DNA of 64,000 nt from Neobacillus vireti (GTDB lineage: Bacteria; Bacillota; Bacilli; Bacillales; Cytobacillaceae), in the NCBI RefSeq assembly GCF_001026695.1, contig NZ_LDNB01000006.1, positions 133,031-197,030 on the forward strand, read 5' to 3'. A program made the position numbers and the translations under genes. Numbering within the stretch: the stretch's first letter is position 1; every line of letters starts with the position of its first letter. Under the pieces are notes generated by a model. It made no database searches and was not told the DNA's origin. It saw only the letters and a list, made by a program, of their open reading frames with translations. Below, piece after piece: positions 24,469 through 32,475 of the stretch.

Positions 24469-26358
24469 ATGAGCTGGTTATTAAATTTATATGAGACCTA
24501 TGAATCTAATTTAGACCGTGTAGGTGAAATTGAAAAAAAACATAACGATCAGGAATTTACCCTGCTGCCTATTTCTCATACTACACAAAATGCTCATATC
24601 GAAGTGGAAATAACCGAAGATGGTGAATTCCATTCTGCGAGAGTCATTGATAAGCTGGATTTTAGTACATTAATCCCATGTACAGAGGGATCGGCTAGTA
24701 GAGCTGGAGCAAAAATAGCACCATATCCCCTTCATGATAAATTAAGTTATGTAGCAGGGGATTTTGTTGCATTTGGCGGAAAAATAAAAGGAGAGGCACC
24801 CTTTACATATTATCTTGAACAGTTAGAAAAATGGGCGAAATCTCCATTTGCCACCAACAAAGTAATAAGTATTTATAAATATGTGAATAAGAAACAATTA
24901 ATTAAAGATTTAGTAGAAGCGGGAATTTTGTATGTAGATGCAGATAATCACTTAATCGATACATGGGACAAAAAATATGAGGGACTCTATGGTGATAAGC
25001 CAGCTATATTTGGTGCCGTGGCTGGTGGCCAAGAAAGCGCATTCATTCGATTTAATGTTTATTCGCCAAATAAAATCCTGAAAAAGGTATGGAAGGATAA
25101 AGAAATATATGATTCTTTCATTCGTTATTACCAAGGTTTGCTAGGAGATGAGGATCTTTGCTTTGTAACAGGTGAGAAAAAGCCAAGTACTGACAAGCAT
25201 GCAAATAAGATACGGAATGCTGCTGATAAGGCAAAATTAATCTCGGCAAATGACACCAGTGGTTTTACCTTTAGAGGGCGTTTTAATAAAAGTAACGAAG
25301 TCGCAAGTATTAGCTATGAGGTGTCACAAAAAGCACATAATGCACTCAAATGGCTGATTAATCGTCAAGGTAAAACCATTGATCAGCGCGTGTTCCTGGT
25401 ATGGGGAAATGATTACCTTTCCATCCCTGATCCAATAGAAGATACATTTGCAATTAATCCAATACCAATTGATATAAGGGAAAGAAAAACTTATACCAAT
25501 CAGGAATTTGCCAATGAAGTGGCGAAGGCATTAGAAGGTTATAAGAATAATTTATCATCTAAATCAAATGTCAATATTATGATACTTGATTCAGCAACCA
25601 CAGGCCGTATGGCAGTGCTTTATTATCGAAATATGGACAAGGAACTTTATCTGGACAGGCTAGCAAAATGGCATTCAACCTGTGTATGGGTTCATCGCTA
25701 TCGTAAAAATGATCAAGGTGAACATGTCCAATTTTTTGGAGTACCAGCAACGAAGGATATCGCCTTTGCAGCATATGGAACAAAAGCGAATGACAAAGTA
25801 GTTAAAGGGCTAATGGAGCGGATGCTTCCTTGTATTGTTGATGATAAAAAAATACCATTAGATATTGTTAAAAGTGCCTTTCATCGTGCCTCAAATCCAG
25901 TGTCAATGGAGAAGTGGGAATGGGAAAAAACACTCAGCGTTACCTGTGCCTTAATCAATAAACGGGAGGGATACAATGTGGCATTAGATATAGAAAATAA
26001 TGACCGAGATTATTTATTCGGCCGTTTATTAGCAGTTGCCGATGTATTGGAAAGACGTGCCTTAGGTTCCGAGGAAACGCGTTCCAGTAATGCGATACGA
26101 TATATGAATTCTTTTTCTAAAAGTCCTGCAAGAACATGGAAAACGATTCAGGAGAGCTTGCAGCCTTATCAAGCACGACTCGGCACAAAAGCACGATATT
26201 TATCGAGCTTAATTGATGAAGTGGCTTCTAGAATTGATGTTGATGATTTTAATAATAAACCTTTATCAGGAAAATATTTGTTAGGGTTTTATAGTCAACG
26301 GCATGATTTATATCAGAAAAAGGAAAAAAATAATGCAACTGAGGAAGCATCAAATTAA
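24469..26358 (+). CDS. cas8c: Cas8c (Csd1) large Cascade subunit
   Basis: A 629-residue Csd1-family protein: MSWLLNLYETYESNLDRVG at the N-terminus, a Cys/Ser-rich middle (LCFVTGEKKPS) and RVFLVWGNDYLS, WHSTCVWVHRY characteristic of the family. Cas8c recognises the PAM (5'-TTC in other I-C systems) and contacts non-target DNA. The C-terminal ~126 residues are also expected to be made separately as the small subunit Cas11c from an internal start at 25978. AGGAGGTG lies just before ATG 24469. The length is close to the family norm and no frameshift is seen. Confidence 0.95.
   Translation: MSWLLNLYETYESNLDRVGEIEKKHNDQEFTLLPISHTTQNAHIEVEITEDGEFHSARVIDKLDFSTLIPCTEGSASRAGAKIAPYPLHDKLSYVAGDFVAFGGKIKGEAPFTYYLEQLEKWAKSPFATNKVISIYKYVNKKQLIKDLVEAGILYVDADNHLIDTWDKKYEGLYGDKPAIFGAVAGGQESAFIRFNVYSPNKILKKVWKDKEIYDSFIRYYQGLLGDEDLCFVTGEKKPSTDKHANKIRNAADKAKLISANDTSGFTFRGRFNKSNEVASISYEVSQKAHNALKWLINRQGKTIDQRVFLVWGNDYLSIPDPIEDTFAINPIPIDIRERKTYTNQEFANEVAKALEGYKNNLSSKSNVNIMILDSATTGRMAVLYYRNMDKELYLDRLAKWHSTCVWVHRYRKNDQGEHVQFFGVPATKDIAFAAYGTKANDKVVKGLMERMLPCIVDDKKIPLDIVKSAFHRASNPVSMEKWEWEKTLSVTCALINKREGYNVALDIENNDRDYLFGRLLAVADVLERRALGSEETRSSNAIRYMNSFSKSPARTWKTIQESLQPYQARLGTKARYLSSLIDEVASRIDVDDFNNKPLSGKYLLGFYSQRHDLYQKKEKNNATEEASN
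25978..26358 (+). CDS. cas11c: Cas11c small subunit from internal start in cas8c
   Basis: An in-frame GTG at 25978 (Cas8c codon 504) is preceded by GGGAGGG with a 7 nt spacer, an ideal internal ribosome site. Translation gives a 126-residue helical protein starting VALDIENNDRDYLFGRLLA. In studied type I-C systems the Cas11c subunit is translated from within the 3' end of cas8c, at the equivalent place and length. The prediction combines the visible ribosome site with that established precedent; expression is not proven here. Confidence 0.75.
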   Translation: MALDIENNDRDYLFGRLLAVADVLERRALGSEETRSSNAIRYMNSFSKSPARTWKTIQESLQPYQARLGTKARYLSSLIDEVASRIDVDDFNNKPLSGKYLLGFYSQRHDLYQKKEKNNATEEASN

Positions 26359-26373
26359 AAGGGGGAAATGAAC

Positions 26374-27237
26374 ATGACAATTTTGGATCACAAAATCGAT
26401 TTTGCTGTTATTTTATCCGTAACGAAAGCCAATCCAAACGGCGACCCATTGAATGGAAATCGCCCAAGACAAAACTACGATGGACATGGCGAAATTTCAG
26501 ATGTAGCTATAAAGAGAAAAATTAGAAATCGTCTGCAAGATATGGGTGACTCTATTTTTGTGCAATCAAATGATAGAAATATAGATGATTTAAAGAGTTT
26601 AAGAGAACGAGCTGAGAGTAATTTAGCACTTCAGAAAATATTAAAATCTAAAAATAGCTCCAGCGATGAATTTGCAGGAATTGCCTGTGAGCAATGGATT
26701 GATGTACGCAGTTTTGGCCAGGTATTTGCCTTCAAAGGTTCAGGTAATGGGGCAGGTGTATCCGTTGGGGTAAGAGGTCCTGTATCTATTCATACAGCAA
26801 CAAGCGTGCATCCCATTGATATTACTAGTATGCAAATTACGAAGAGTGTCAATTCTGAACCTGGAAAGGAAAAAGGTTCAGATACAATGGGGATGAAACA
26901 CCGTGTGGATTTTGGTGTTTATGTTTTTTATGGCAGCATTAACACACAGCTTGCAGAAAAGACTAGATTCACCAATGAGGATGCAGAAAAGATTAAACAA
27001 GCACTTGTTACCTTATTTGAAAACGATACTTCAGCTGCCAGACCTGATGGAAGCTTGGAAGTGCATAAGGTTTACTGGTGGGAACATAATTCCAAGTTAG
27101 GTCAATATTCTTCTGCTAAAGTTCACCGGTTAGTTAATATTAAACATAATGTTGATGAACCAAAAACATTTGACGATTATTCTATCACCTTAAACGAATT
27201 AGAAGGTTTAAATGTTGATGTCATTGATGGACTATAA
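26374..27237 (+). CDS. cas7c: Cas7c (Csd2) Cascade backbone
   Basis: A 287-residue Cas7 of the Csd2/CasC family. The N-terminus reads KIDFAVILSVTKANPNGDPL followed by NRPRQNYDGHGEISDVAIKRKIRNR, the hallmark of type I-B/I-C Cas7. Multiple copies wrap the crRNA spacer in Cascade. ATG 26374 is preferred to ATG 26368 because GGGGG then lies 8 nt upstream rather than 2. Its 3' end overlaps cas4 by about 26 nt in another frame, indicating translational coupling. Confidence 0.96.
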   Translation: MTILDHKIDFAVILSVTKANPNGDPLNGNRPRQNYDGHGEISDVAIKRKIRNRLQDMGDSIFVQSNDRNIDDLKSLRERAESNLALQKILKSKNSSSDEFAGIACEQWIDVRSFGQVFAFKGSGNGAGVSVGVRGPVSIHTATSVHPIDITSMQITKSVNSEPGKEKGSDTMGMKHRVDFGVYVFYGSINTQLAEKTRFTNEDAEKIKQALVTLFENDTSAARPDGSLEVHKVYWWEHNSKLGQYSSAKVHRLVNIKHNVDEPKTFDDYSITLNELEGLNVDVIDGL

Positions 27238-27886
27238 CGAAGATGACAGTTATTTGATGTTGTCGGGCATCCAGCATTTTCAATTTTGTAAACGCCAATG
27301 GGCACTCATTCATATTGAGCAGCAATGGCAAGAAGATGTTCGGACGGTTGAAGGACAACATCTCCATCAAAAAGCGGACCAGCCCTTTATTAGAGAAAAA
27401 AGAGGAGATAAACTCATTGTTCGTGCGATGCCCGTAAAGTCAAACGAGCTTAGGATTACAGGGATATGTGATGTAGTAGAGTTTGTTCAAGATAATAGTG
27501 GTGTGGAAATAAATGGTTCTCAAGGGAAATACGCAGCCTATCCTATTGAATATAAACGGGGAAAACCCAAGAAGGACGATTCGGATATTTTACAATTAAC
27601 AGCACAAGCGATGTGTTTAGAAGAAATGCTGCTGTGTGAAATCAACAAGGGTTATATGTTTTATAACGAAATTAAACACAGGGTCGAGGTACAACTAACT
27701 AAAGATATAAAAATGAGAGTTAGGTCAATCGTCGAAGAAATGAATGATTATTACAACCGTAGGTATACACCTAAAGTAAAAACTGGCTCCTATTGCAAAA
27801 GCTGTTCTCTTCAGCATATTTGTTTACCGGAATTGATGACTAAACGGACTGTGAAAAGTTATATTGATGGGAAGATTGCTGAATGA
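27212..27886 (+). CDS. cas4: Cas4 RecB-like exonuclease
   Basis: A 224-residue Cas4. An N-terminal cysteine (FCKRQWAL) and the C-terminal triad GSYCKSCSLQHICLPE supply four cysteines for the iron-sulphur cluster. The RecB nuclease motif is PIEYKRGKPK with the catalytic E-x-K. Cas4 trims prespacers and fixes PAM and orientation with Cas1-Cas2. ATG 27212 lies 5 nt after AGAAGG; ATG 27218 is an alternative. It overlaps cas7 at the 5' end and cas1 by 4 nt at the 3' end. Confidence 0.95.
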   Translation: MLMSLMDYNEDDSYLMLSGIQHFQFCKRQWALIHIEQQWQEDVRTVEGQHLHQKADQPFIREKRGDKLIVRAMPVKSNELRITGICDVVEFVQDNSGVEINGSQGKYAAYPIEYKRGKPKKDDSDILQLTAQAMCLEEMLLCEINKGYMFYNEIKHRVEVQLTKDIKMRVRSIVEEMNDYYNRRYTPKVKTGSYCKSCSLQHICLPELMTKRTVKSYIDGKIAE

Positions 27887-28914
27887 AGAAACTTTTGAAT
27901 ACGTTATTTATTAATCAAACGGATGTTTATTTATCCTTAGATGGCGATAATATTGTTCTTCTTAAGGATCAGGAAACGCTGGGCAGGCTACCACTTCATA
28001 ACTTAGAATCAGTGGTTTCTTTTGGATATACTGGTGCAAGCCCTGCGCTGATGGGTTATTGCGCGGAAAAGAACATTTCATTAGTATTTTTTACAATGAA
28101 TGGACGATTTCTTGCAAGAGTGATTGGCCAAAGTAGGGGGAACGTAGTACTAAGAAAGAAACAATATCGCGTATCAGATGATGAATTCATGTCAGCTAAA
28201 GTTGCTCGTAATTTCATTGTGGGGAAAATTTACAATAACAAATGGATTATTGAAAGAATGACAAGAGATTATCCCCTCCGTGTAGATGTGGCTCAATTTA
28301 AAGAAGTATCGCAACACCTATCTTCTATTATTCTTGAGGTAAGGAAATGTGAGGATTTAGAGAGATTAAGAGGGTTAGAAGGACAAGCTGCCATCAGTTA
28401 CAATAAATTATTTAATCAAATGATACTACAGCAAAAAGAGGATTTCTATTTTAAGGTGCGTTCAAGGAGACCCCCGTTAGATAACGTTAATGCTATGCTT
28501 TCATTTGCTTATACGTTATTAGCAAATGATATGGCATCTGCGTTAGAGGGTGTTGGTTTGGATGCCTATGTTGGTTTTTTACATCGAGATCGACCGGGAA
28601 GAGTTTCTTTGGCTTTAGATGTAATGGAGGAGTTGCGGGGTACTTATGCAGATAGATTTGTCTTGTCCTTAATCAATAAAAAAGTAGTAAATAAAGATGA
28701 CTTTCTTAAAAAGGAAAATGGAGCCGTAATCATGACAGATGACGCAAGAAAGAAATTTTTAGCGTCATGGCAAACAAAAAAGCAAGAAAAGATAACGCAT
28801 CCCTATCTAGGCGAAAAAATCCCATGGGGGTTAGTACCGCATGCACAGGCTTTACTATTGGCACGGTTTTTACGTAATGATCTAGATGAGTATCCGCCAT
28901 TTTTGTGGAAGTAG
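27883..28914 (+). CDS. cas1: Cas1 integrase, type I-C
   Basis: A 343-residue Cas1. It starts MKKLLNTLFINQTDVYLSLD with the N-terminal beta-sandwich. The helical nuclease domain has a Glu in LRGLEGQAAISY, a His in VGFLHRDRPGR and an Asp in LALDVMEELR, the expected metal ligands. With Cas2 it integrates spacers at the leader-proximal repeat. It overlaps cas4 by ATGA. The single Cas1-Cas2 set may serve both arrays, since both leaders retain conserved blocks. Confidence 0.96.
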   Translation: MKKLLNTLFINQTDVYLSLDGDNIVLLKDQETLGRLPLHNLESVVSFGYTGASPALMGYCAEKNISLVFFTMNGRFLARVIGQSRGNVVLRKKQYRVSDDEFMSAKVARNFIVGKIYNNKWIIERMTRDYPLRVDVAQFKEVSQHLSSIILEVRKCEDLERLRGLEGQAAISYNKLFNQMILQQKEDFYFKVRSRRPPLDNVNAMLSFAYTLLANDMASALEGVGLDAYVGFLHRDRPGRVSLALDVMEELRGTYADRFVLSLINKKVVNKDDFLKKENGAVIMTDDARKKFLASWQTKKQEKITHPYLGEKIPWGLVPHAQALLLARFLRNDLDEYPPFLWK

Positions 28915-28923
28915 GTGTAATAT

Positions 28924-29214
28924 TTGTTAGTGTTAGTTACGTATGACGTAAGTACAGTTAGTAGTGGTGGAAAAACAAGACTTCGGAAGGTTTCAAAGAC
29001 CTGTCAAAATTATGGCATTCGTGTCCAAAATTCAGTATTTGAATGTAATGTAGATGCCACTCAATTTACAGCTTTAAAATTGAAGCTTGCTGATATTATT
29101 GATGAAAATGAAGATAGTCTTAGGTTTTATCAGCTAGGTAATAATTATAAAACCAAGGTAGATCATATTGGGGTTAAAGAATCAATCGATTTAGATAGCC
29201 CTCTAATTTTTTAG
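28924..29214 (+). CDS. cas2: Cas2, type I-C
   Basis: A 96-residue Cas2 with a ferredoxin-like fold: MLVLVTYDVSTVSSGGKTRL at the N-terminus (Asp8 at the conserved position), RVQNSVFECNVD in the middle and FYQLGNNYKTKVDHIG near the end. It forms the central dimer of the adaptation complex. The start is TTG 28924 after GTAGGTG, 9 nt after the cas1 stop. Its last 114 nt (29101-29214) recur as a remnant before array 1. Confidence 0.95.
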   Translation: MLVLVTYDVSTVSSGGKTRLRKVSKTCQNYGIRVQNSVFECNVDATQFTALKLKLADIIDENEDSLRFYQLGNNYKTKVDHIGVKESIDLDSPLIF

Positions 29215-29382
29215 TGCGAGTGTATAGTGCACATGTTTTTCCTGGGAGATTCGCACCTGATTTTCTGTGATTAATCACTAATATTTAGCATAATTATATT
29301 GTGCTCTTTATTTATTTAAAGAAAATAGTGTGTTTTAGGGCAAAAGTTACCTATTTTTAGGTTGTTTTGGTCAAAATCCGCT
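29215..29382 (+). promoter_or_regulatory. CRISPR leader of array 2
   Basis: A 168 nt AT-rich segment between cas2 and the first repeat. GTGCGA at 29214 pairs with TCGCAC at 29251, and the second arm resembles the start of the repeat (GTCGCACC). Blocks AAAGAAAATAGTGTGTTTTA, TTACCTA and the terminal CCGCT are conserved with the array 1 leader. Confidence 0.8.
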
Positions 29383-30998
29383 GTCGCACCCTACATGGGT
29401 GCGTGGATTGAAATCCCAATGTTGAATGACAAAAACACGACATTTTCTGTCGCACCCTACATGGGTGCGTGGATTGAAATTTGTGTGAAAAAGGAAGAAC
29501 AGCCAGGAGGCGGGTCGCACCCTACATGGGTGCGTGGATTGAAATTGGAAAGTTGCCCTTGCCCTTCGGGGTGAGGGTTTGTCGCACCCTACATGGGTGC
29601 GTGGATTGAAATTATTAGGTTTAATTTTAATGGTCCTCGTTATTGGTCGCACCCTACATGGGTGCGTGGATTGAAATTTAAAATATAATCAAGAAATCAT
29701 TGATAAGGCTCGTCGCACCCTACATGGGTGCGTGGATTGAAATTCTATAATGGGCAACTAAACAATAATATCTTTATGTCGCACCCTACATGGGTGCGTG
29801 GATTGAAATAGCCAGCGCAGGCATATTGTTTTTGCTTGATAGAGTCGCACCCTACATGGGTGCGTGGATTGAAATAATCACAAAAATCACCATCTTTCAT
29901 TATCCACTCGTCGCACCCTACATGGGTGCGTGGATTGAAATATAATGACTCGGCTTTGATTGTCGAGAAATTGGACGTCGCACCCTACATGGGTGCGTGG
30001 ATTGAAATAAGGTGTTGGCGAAGCGGCGGTCAAATAGATGTAGTCGCACCCTACATGGGTGCGTGGATTGAAATCGTGTCCACAGTGAATACCTTCCGAC
30101 CAGGTACGGTCGCACCCTACATGGGTGCGTGGATTGAAATAGCGCTTCGTCCCAGTGATACATGATCGGCTGCGGTCGCACCCTACATGGGTGCGTGGAT
30201 TGAAATGTTGATTGTCATTTTCGGATGTCCCCCTAATTGGTGTCGCACCCTACATGGGTGCGTGGATTGAAATCGAAGAAACATTAACAGAAATTCCGGA
30301 TGGCGCAGTCGCACCCTACATGGGTGCGTGGATTGAAATTAAAATCCTAACCGTCGCATCAATGCCCAGTGCCGTCGCACCCTACATGGGTGCGTGGATT
30401 GAAATGCCAATGTATACCACTAGTTATTACCCTAATAGGTCGCACCCTACATGGGTGCGTGGATTGAAATAAACACAGTTAAGACAATATCGGATATTAT
30501 CCCGGTCGCACCCTACATGGGTGCGTGGATTGAAATACTATTCTGCACCCTACCCTACTAATAGAATGGTCGTCGCACCCTACATGGGTGCGTGGATTGA
30601 AATTCTGCGGCGAGTGATCCAGTCTCGAAAGGGCCTTGTCGCACCCTACATGGGTGCGTGGATTGAAATATCGTAAGGCTAATTCTGTTTTTCCGTTCAG
30701 CTTGTCGCACCCTACATGGGTGCGTGGATTGAAATCGTTATTTTTTCAATTTCGATAGCGAAAATATCGTCGCACCCTACAATGGGTGCGTGGATTGAAA
30801 TCAGCACAACAATACGAACCCAAAACCAATGCCCGTCGCACCCTACATGGGTGCGTGGATTGAAATGCCAAAAGAGCCAGCATTAAAAGTTCGGAATTTT
30901 GTCGCACCCTAAATGGGTGCATGGATTGAAATATTTCGAGATTTATTCGAAAAATTGAATTTAAACGTCGCACCCTACATGGGTGGGTGGATCGAAAT
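29383..30998 (+). CRISPR. Type I-C CRISPR array 2 (25 repeats, 24 spacers)
   Basis: A 32 nt repeat beginning GTCGCACCCTACATGGGTGC and ending GTGGATTGAAAT, spacers 33-35 nt. Stem GCACCC/GGGTGC. Repeat 22 (30769) has an extra A in the loop, repeat 24 (30901) has two substitutions and repeat 25 (30967) two, so the right end is the trailer. The repeat differs from array 1 at five positions, of which two form a compensatory base pair. It directly follows cas2 in the same orientation. Confidence 0.97.
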
Positions 30999-31133
30999 TA
31001 ATGTGAATCTAATTACTAAAACCAAGTGTATTGTCTTGAAATATGGTATGTGTTTAATCGTTTGTACCTCAAAGCAAAGCCGACTTAGGCTGAAAACCGG
31101 GCGGCTCCGTTCGTGATGCCAGGCACCAGTTTC

Positions 31134-32354
31134 CTATTTTGCATTGATTTTTTTCTGCGCTTCCTTAGCAAAATCTTTGTACGGCGTAGGAGGAAGCGGA
31201 TTAAAACTTTCCACCGCGATTGAAGCGATTTGAAGGGCCGTGTCCACGTTTCCCAACTCGAAGTGGCTAAGTGCGATATACGAGTCCTTAACATAAAGTA
31301 AGGATAAATCAATGGGATGATGAATATAAGGTGGGATTGAAACATTTTCTAAACAATCAATCGCTTCTTGAAAACGACTAAGACAATACAAAGCTTTTCC
31401 CTTTTCAAGACGGAATAAATGGCAGTATATCTCAAGTGTTGTTGGGCTAGCTAAGTACTTGTCACTGATTTCTATTGCATTAACGTATTCCCGCTTCTCT
31501 GAAATGAGCGACAGAACATGAAAGAGATCATGCGCAAGGATGGACTGCAGATCATCTGCAAATTCTCCATATTGTTTTAATTTTAATAAATAATGGCTTT
31601 TCTCATGTTTGTTGTGAGTCATTTCCGCGTGTACAGCAGCGAGCCTATACAAATCATCAATGCGATAAAAAATTCGGTGCTCTTTGGAAAAATGAATTCC
31701 CTCCTCCATCACACGTGCAGCTGCCTCCGAATCACCAACTGCAAAATGCAAAATCGCCTCATGATAGTCAAAGTCCACTCGTGTCATCGGATCGATGTAA
31801 GCGTGGTTCGATTCGATCTTTTGCCGTTCACTTACCAGTATCTGAAGTGACTGTGAGTAGTCATGCTCGATAAATTTCACCATTGCCCAAAAGATGCCAA
31901 TACTTGCCCGCTTTGCTGTCAAATTCATTTGATCGTACATTTTTGCGGCTTTGTTAGAAAGTACCTCCCAGCCTGTAATTTTTTCACGAAAAAGACTGCG
32001 GCTATAAATATCCAATAGTCGTGCCGATTCATACCCTTGAGTAAGATTTGGGACGAAGGGTTCAATCAAAAGAATAAGCTGCTTATATTTATCAGTCATT
32101 TTTTCAACATCAACATTAAAAAGCTCCTCAGCTTTATCGAGAGTCTCCCGCAATTCATGCATACTAATCTCTTCCAAAAGATCGGTTACCTCGACATCAA
32201 GTCGCTTAGCGATGTATGTTAGGCTTTCCATTGAAGGATTGGCCTTATTATTTTCAATCAGGCTGAGCATTCCTTTTGTCAGTTCTTCACCCGCGAGCTC
32301 TTCAAGTGTCATCTTTTTCTTTTTCCTTATTTCACGTATTCGTTCACCTAACAT
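31134..32354 (-). CDS. XRE-HTH plus TPR regulator (Rgg/PlcR-like architecture)
   Basis: A 406-residue protein. Residues 1-65 are a Cro/C1 helix-turn-helix (MLGERIREIRKKKKMTLEELA, then TKGMLSLIENNKANPSMESL). The rest is an all-helical TPR-like repeat array (for example KGKALYCLSRFQEAIDCLENV and VKDSYIALSHFELGNVDTAL). This layout is shared with RRNPP-type regulators and related sensors in Bacilli, but no small peptide gene is visible next door, so a peptide ligand is not claimed. Divergent from an MFS gene with two identical palindromes between them, so it likely controls both. Confidence 0.85.
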   Translation of the reverse strand: MLGERIREIRKKKKMTLEELAGEELTKGMLSLIENNKANPSMESLTYIAKRLDVEVTDLLEEISMHELRETLDKAEELFNVDVEKMTDKYKQLILLIEPFVPNLTQGYESARLLDIYSRSLFREKITGWEVLSNKAAKMYDQMNLTAKRASIGIFWAMVKFIEHDYSQSLQILVSERQKIESNHAYIDPMTRVDFDYHEAILHFAVGDSEAAARVMEEGIHFSKEHRIFYRIDDLYRLAAVHAEMTHNKHEKSHYLLKLKQYGEFADDLQSILAHDLFHVLSLISEKREYVNAIEISDKYLASPTTLEIYCHLFRLEKGKALYCLSRFQEAIDCLENVSIPPYIHHPIDLSLLYVKDSYIALSHFELGNVDTALQIASIAVESFNPLPPTPYKDFAKEAQKKINAK

Positions 32355-32385
32355 TTAATAAGCACATCCCTAAATCAATTAATTA

Positions 32386-32456
32386 GTTTAATTATATTAA
32401 ACTTTTCCTTGAAATGGAAGAGGTTCAATGGTATGATTTGTTTAATAAAATTAAAC
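32386..32456. promoter_or_regulatory. Twin 17 bp operators GTTTAAT-N3-ATTAAAC
   Basis: GTTTAATTATATTAAAC at 32386-32402 and GTTTAATAAAATTAAAC at 32440-32456 share identical 7 bp arms and differ only in the 3 bp centre; centres are 54 bp apart. One lies near the start of the XRE-TPR gene and the other just before the MFS ribosome site. Likely target of the divergent regulator. Confidence 0.7.
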
Positions 32457-32475
32457 ATTTAGGGTGGGGATATTT

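Noticed and set aside
29362..31116. Open frames across array 2 (recurring VAPYMGAWIEI or NPRTHVGCD)
   Set aside because: Again translations of the 32 nt repeat, not genes.
31000..31133. Possible short peptide gene between array 2 and the XRE-TPR regulator (as for RRNPP systems)
   Set aside because: No small frame with a secretion signal and ribosome site was found; the stretch is the array trailer plus part of a GTGTCAGGCACC-type repeat.
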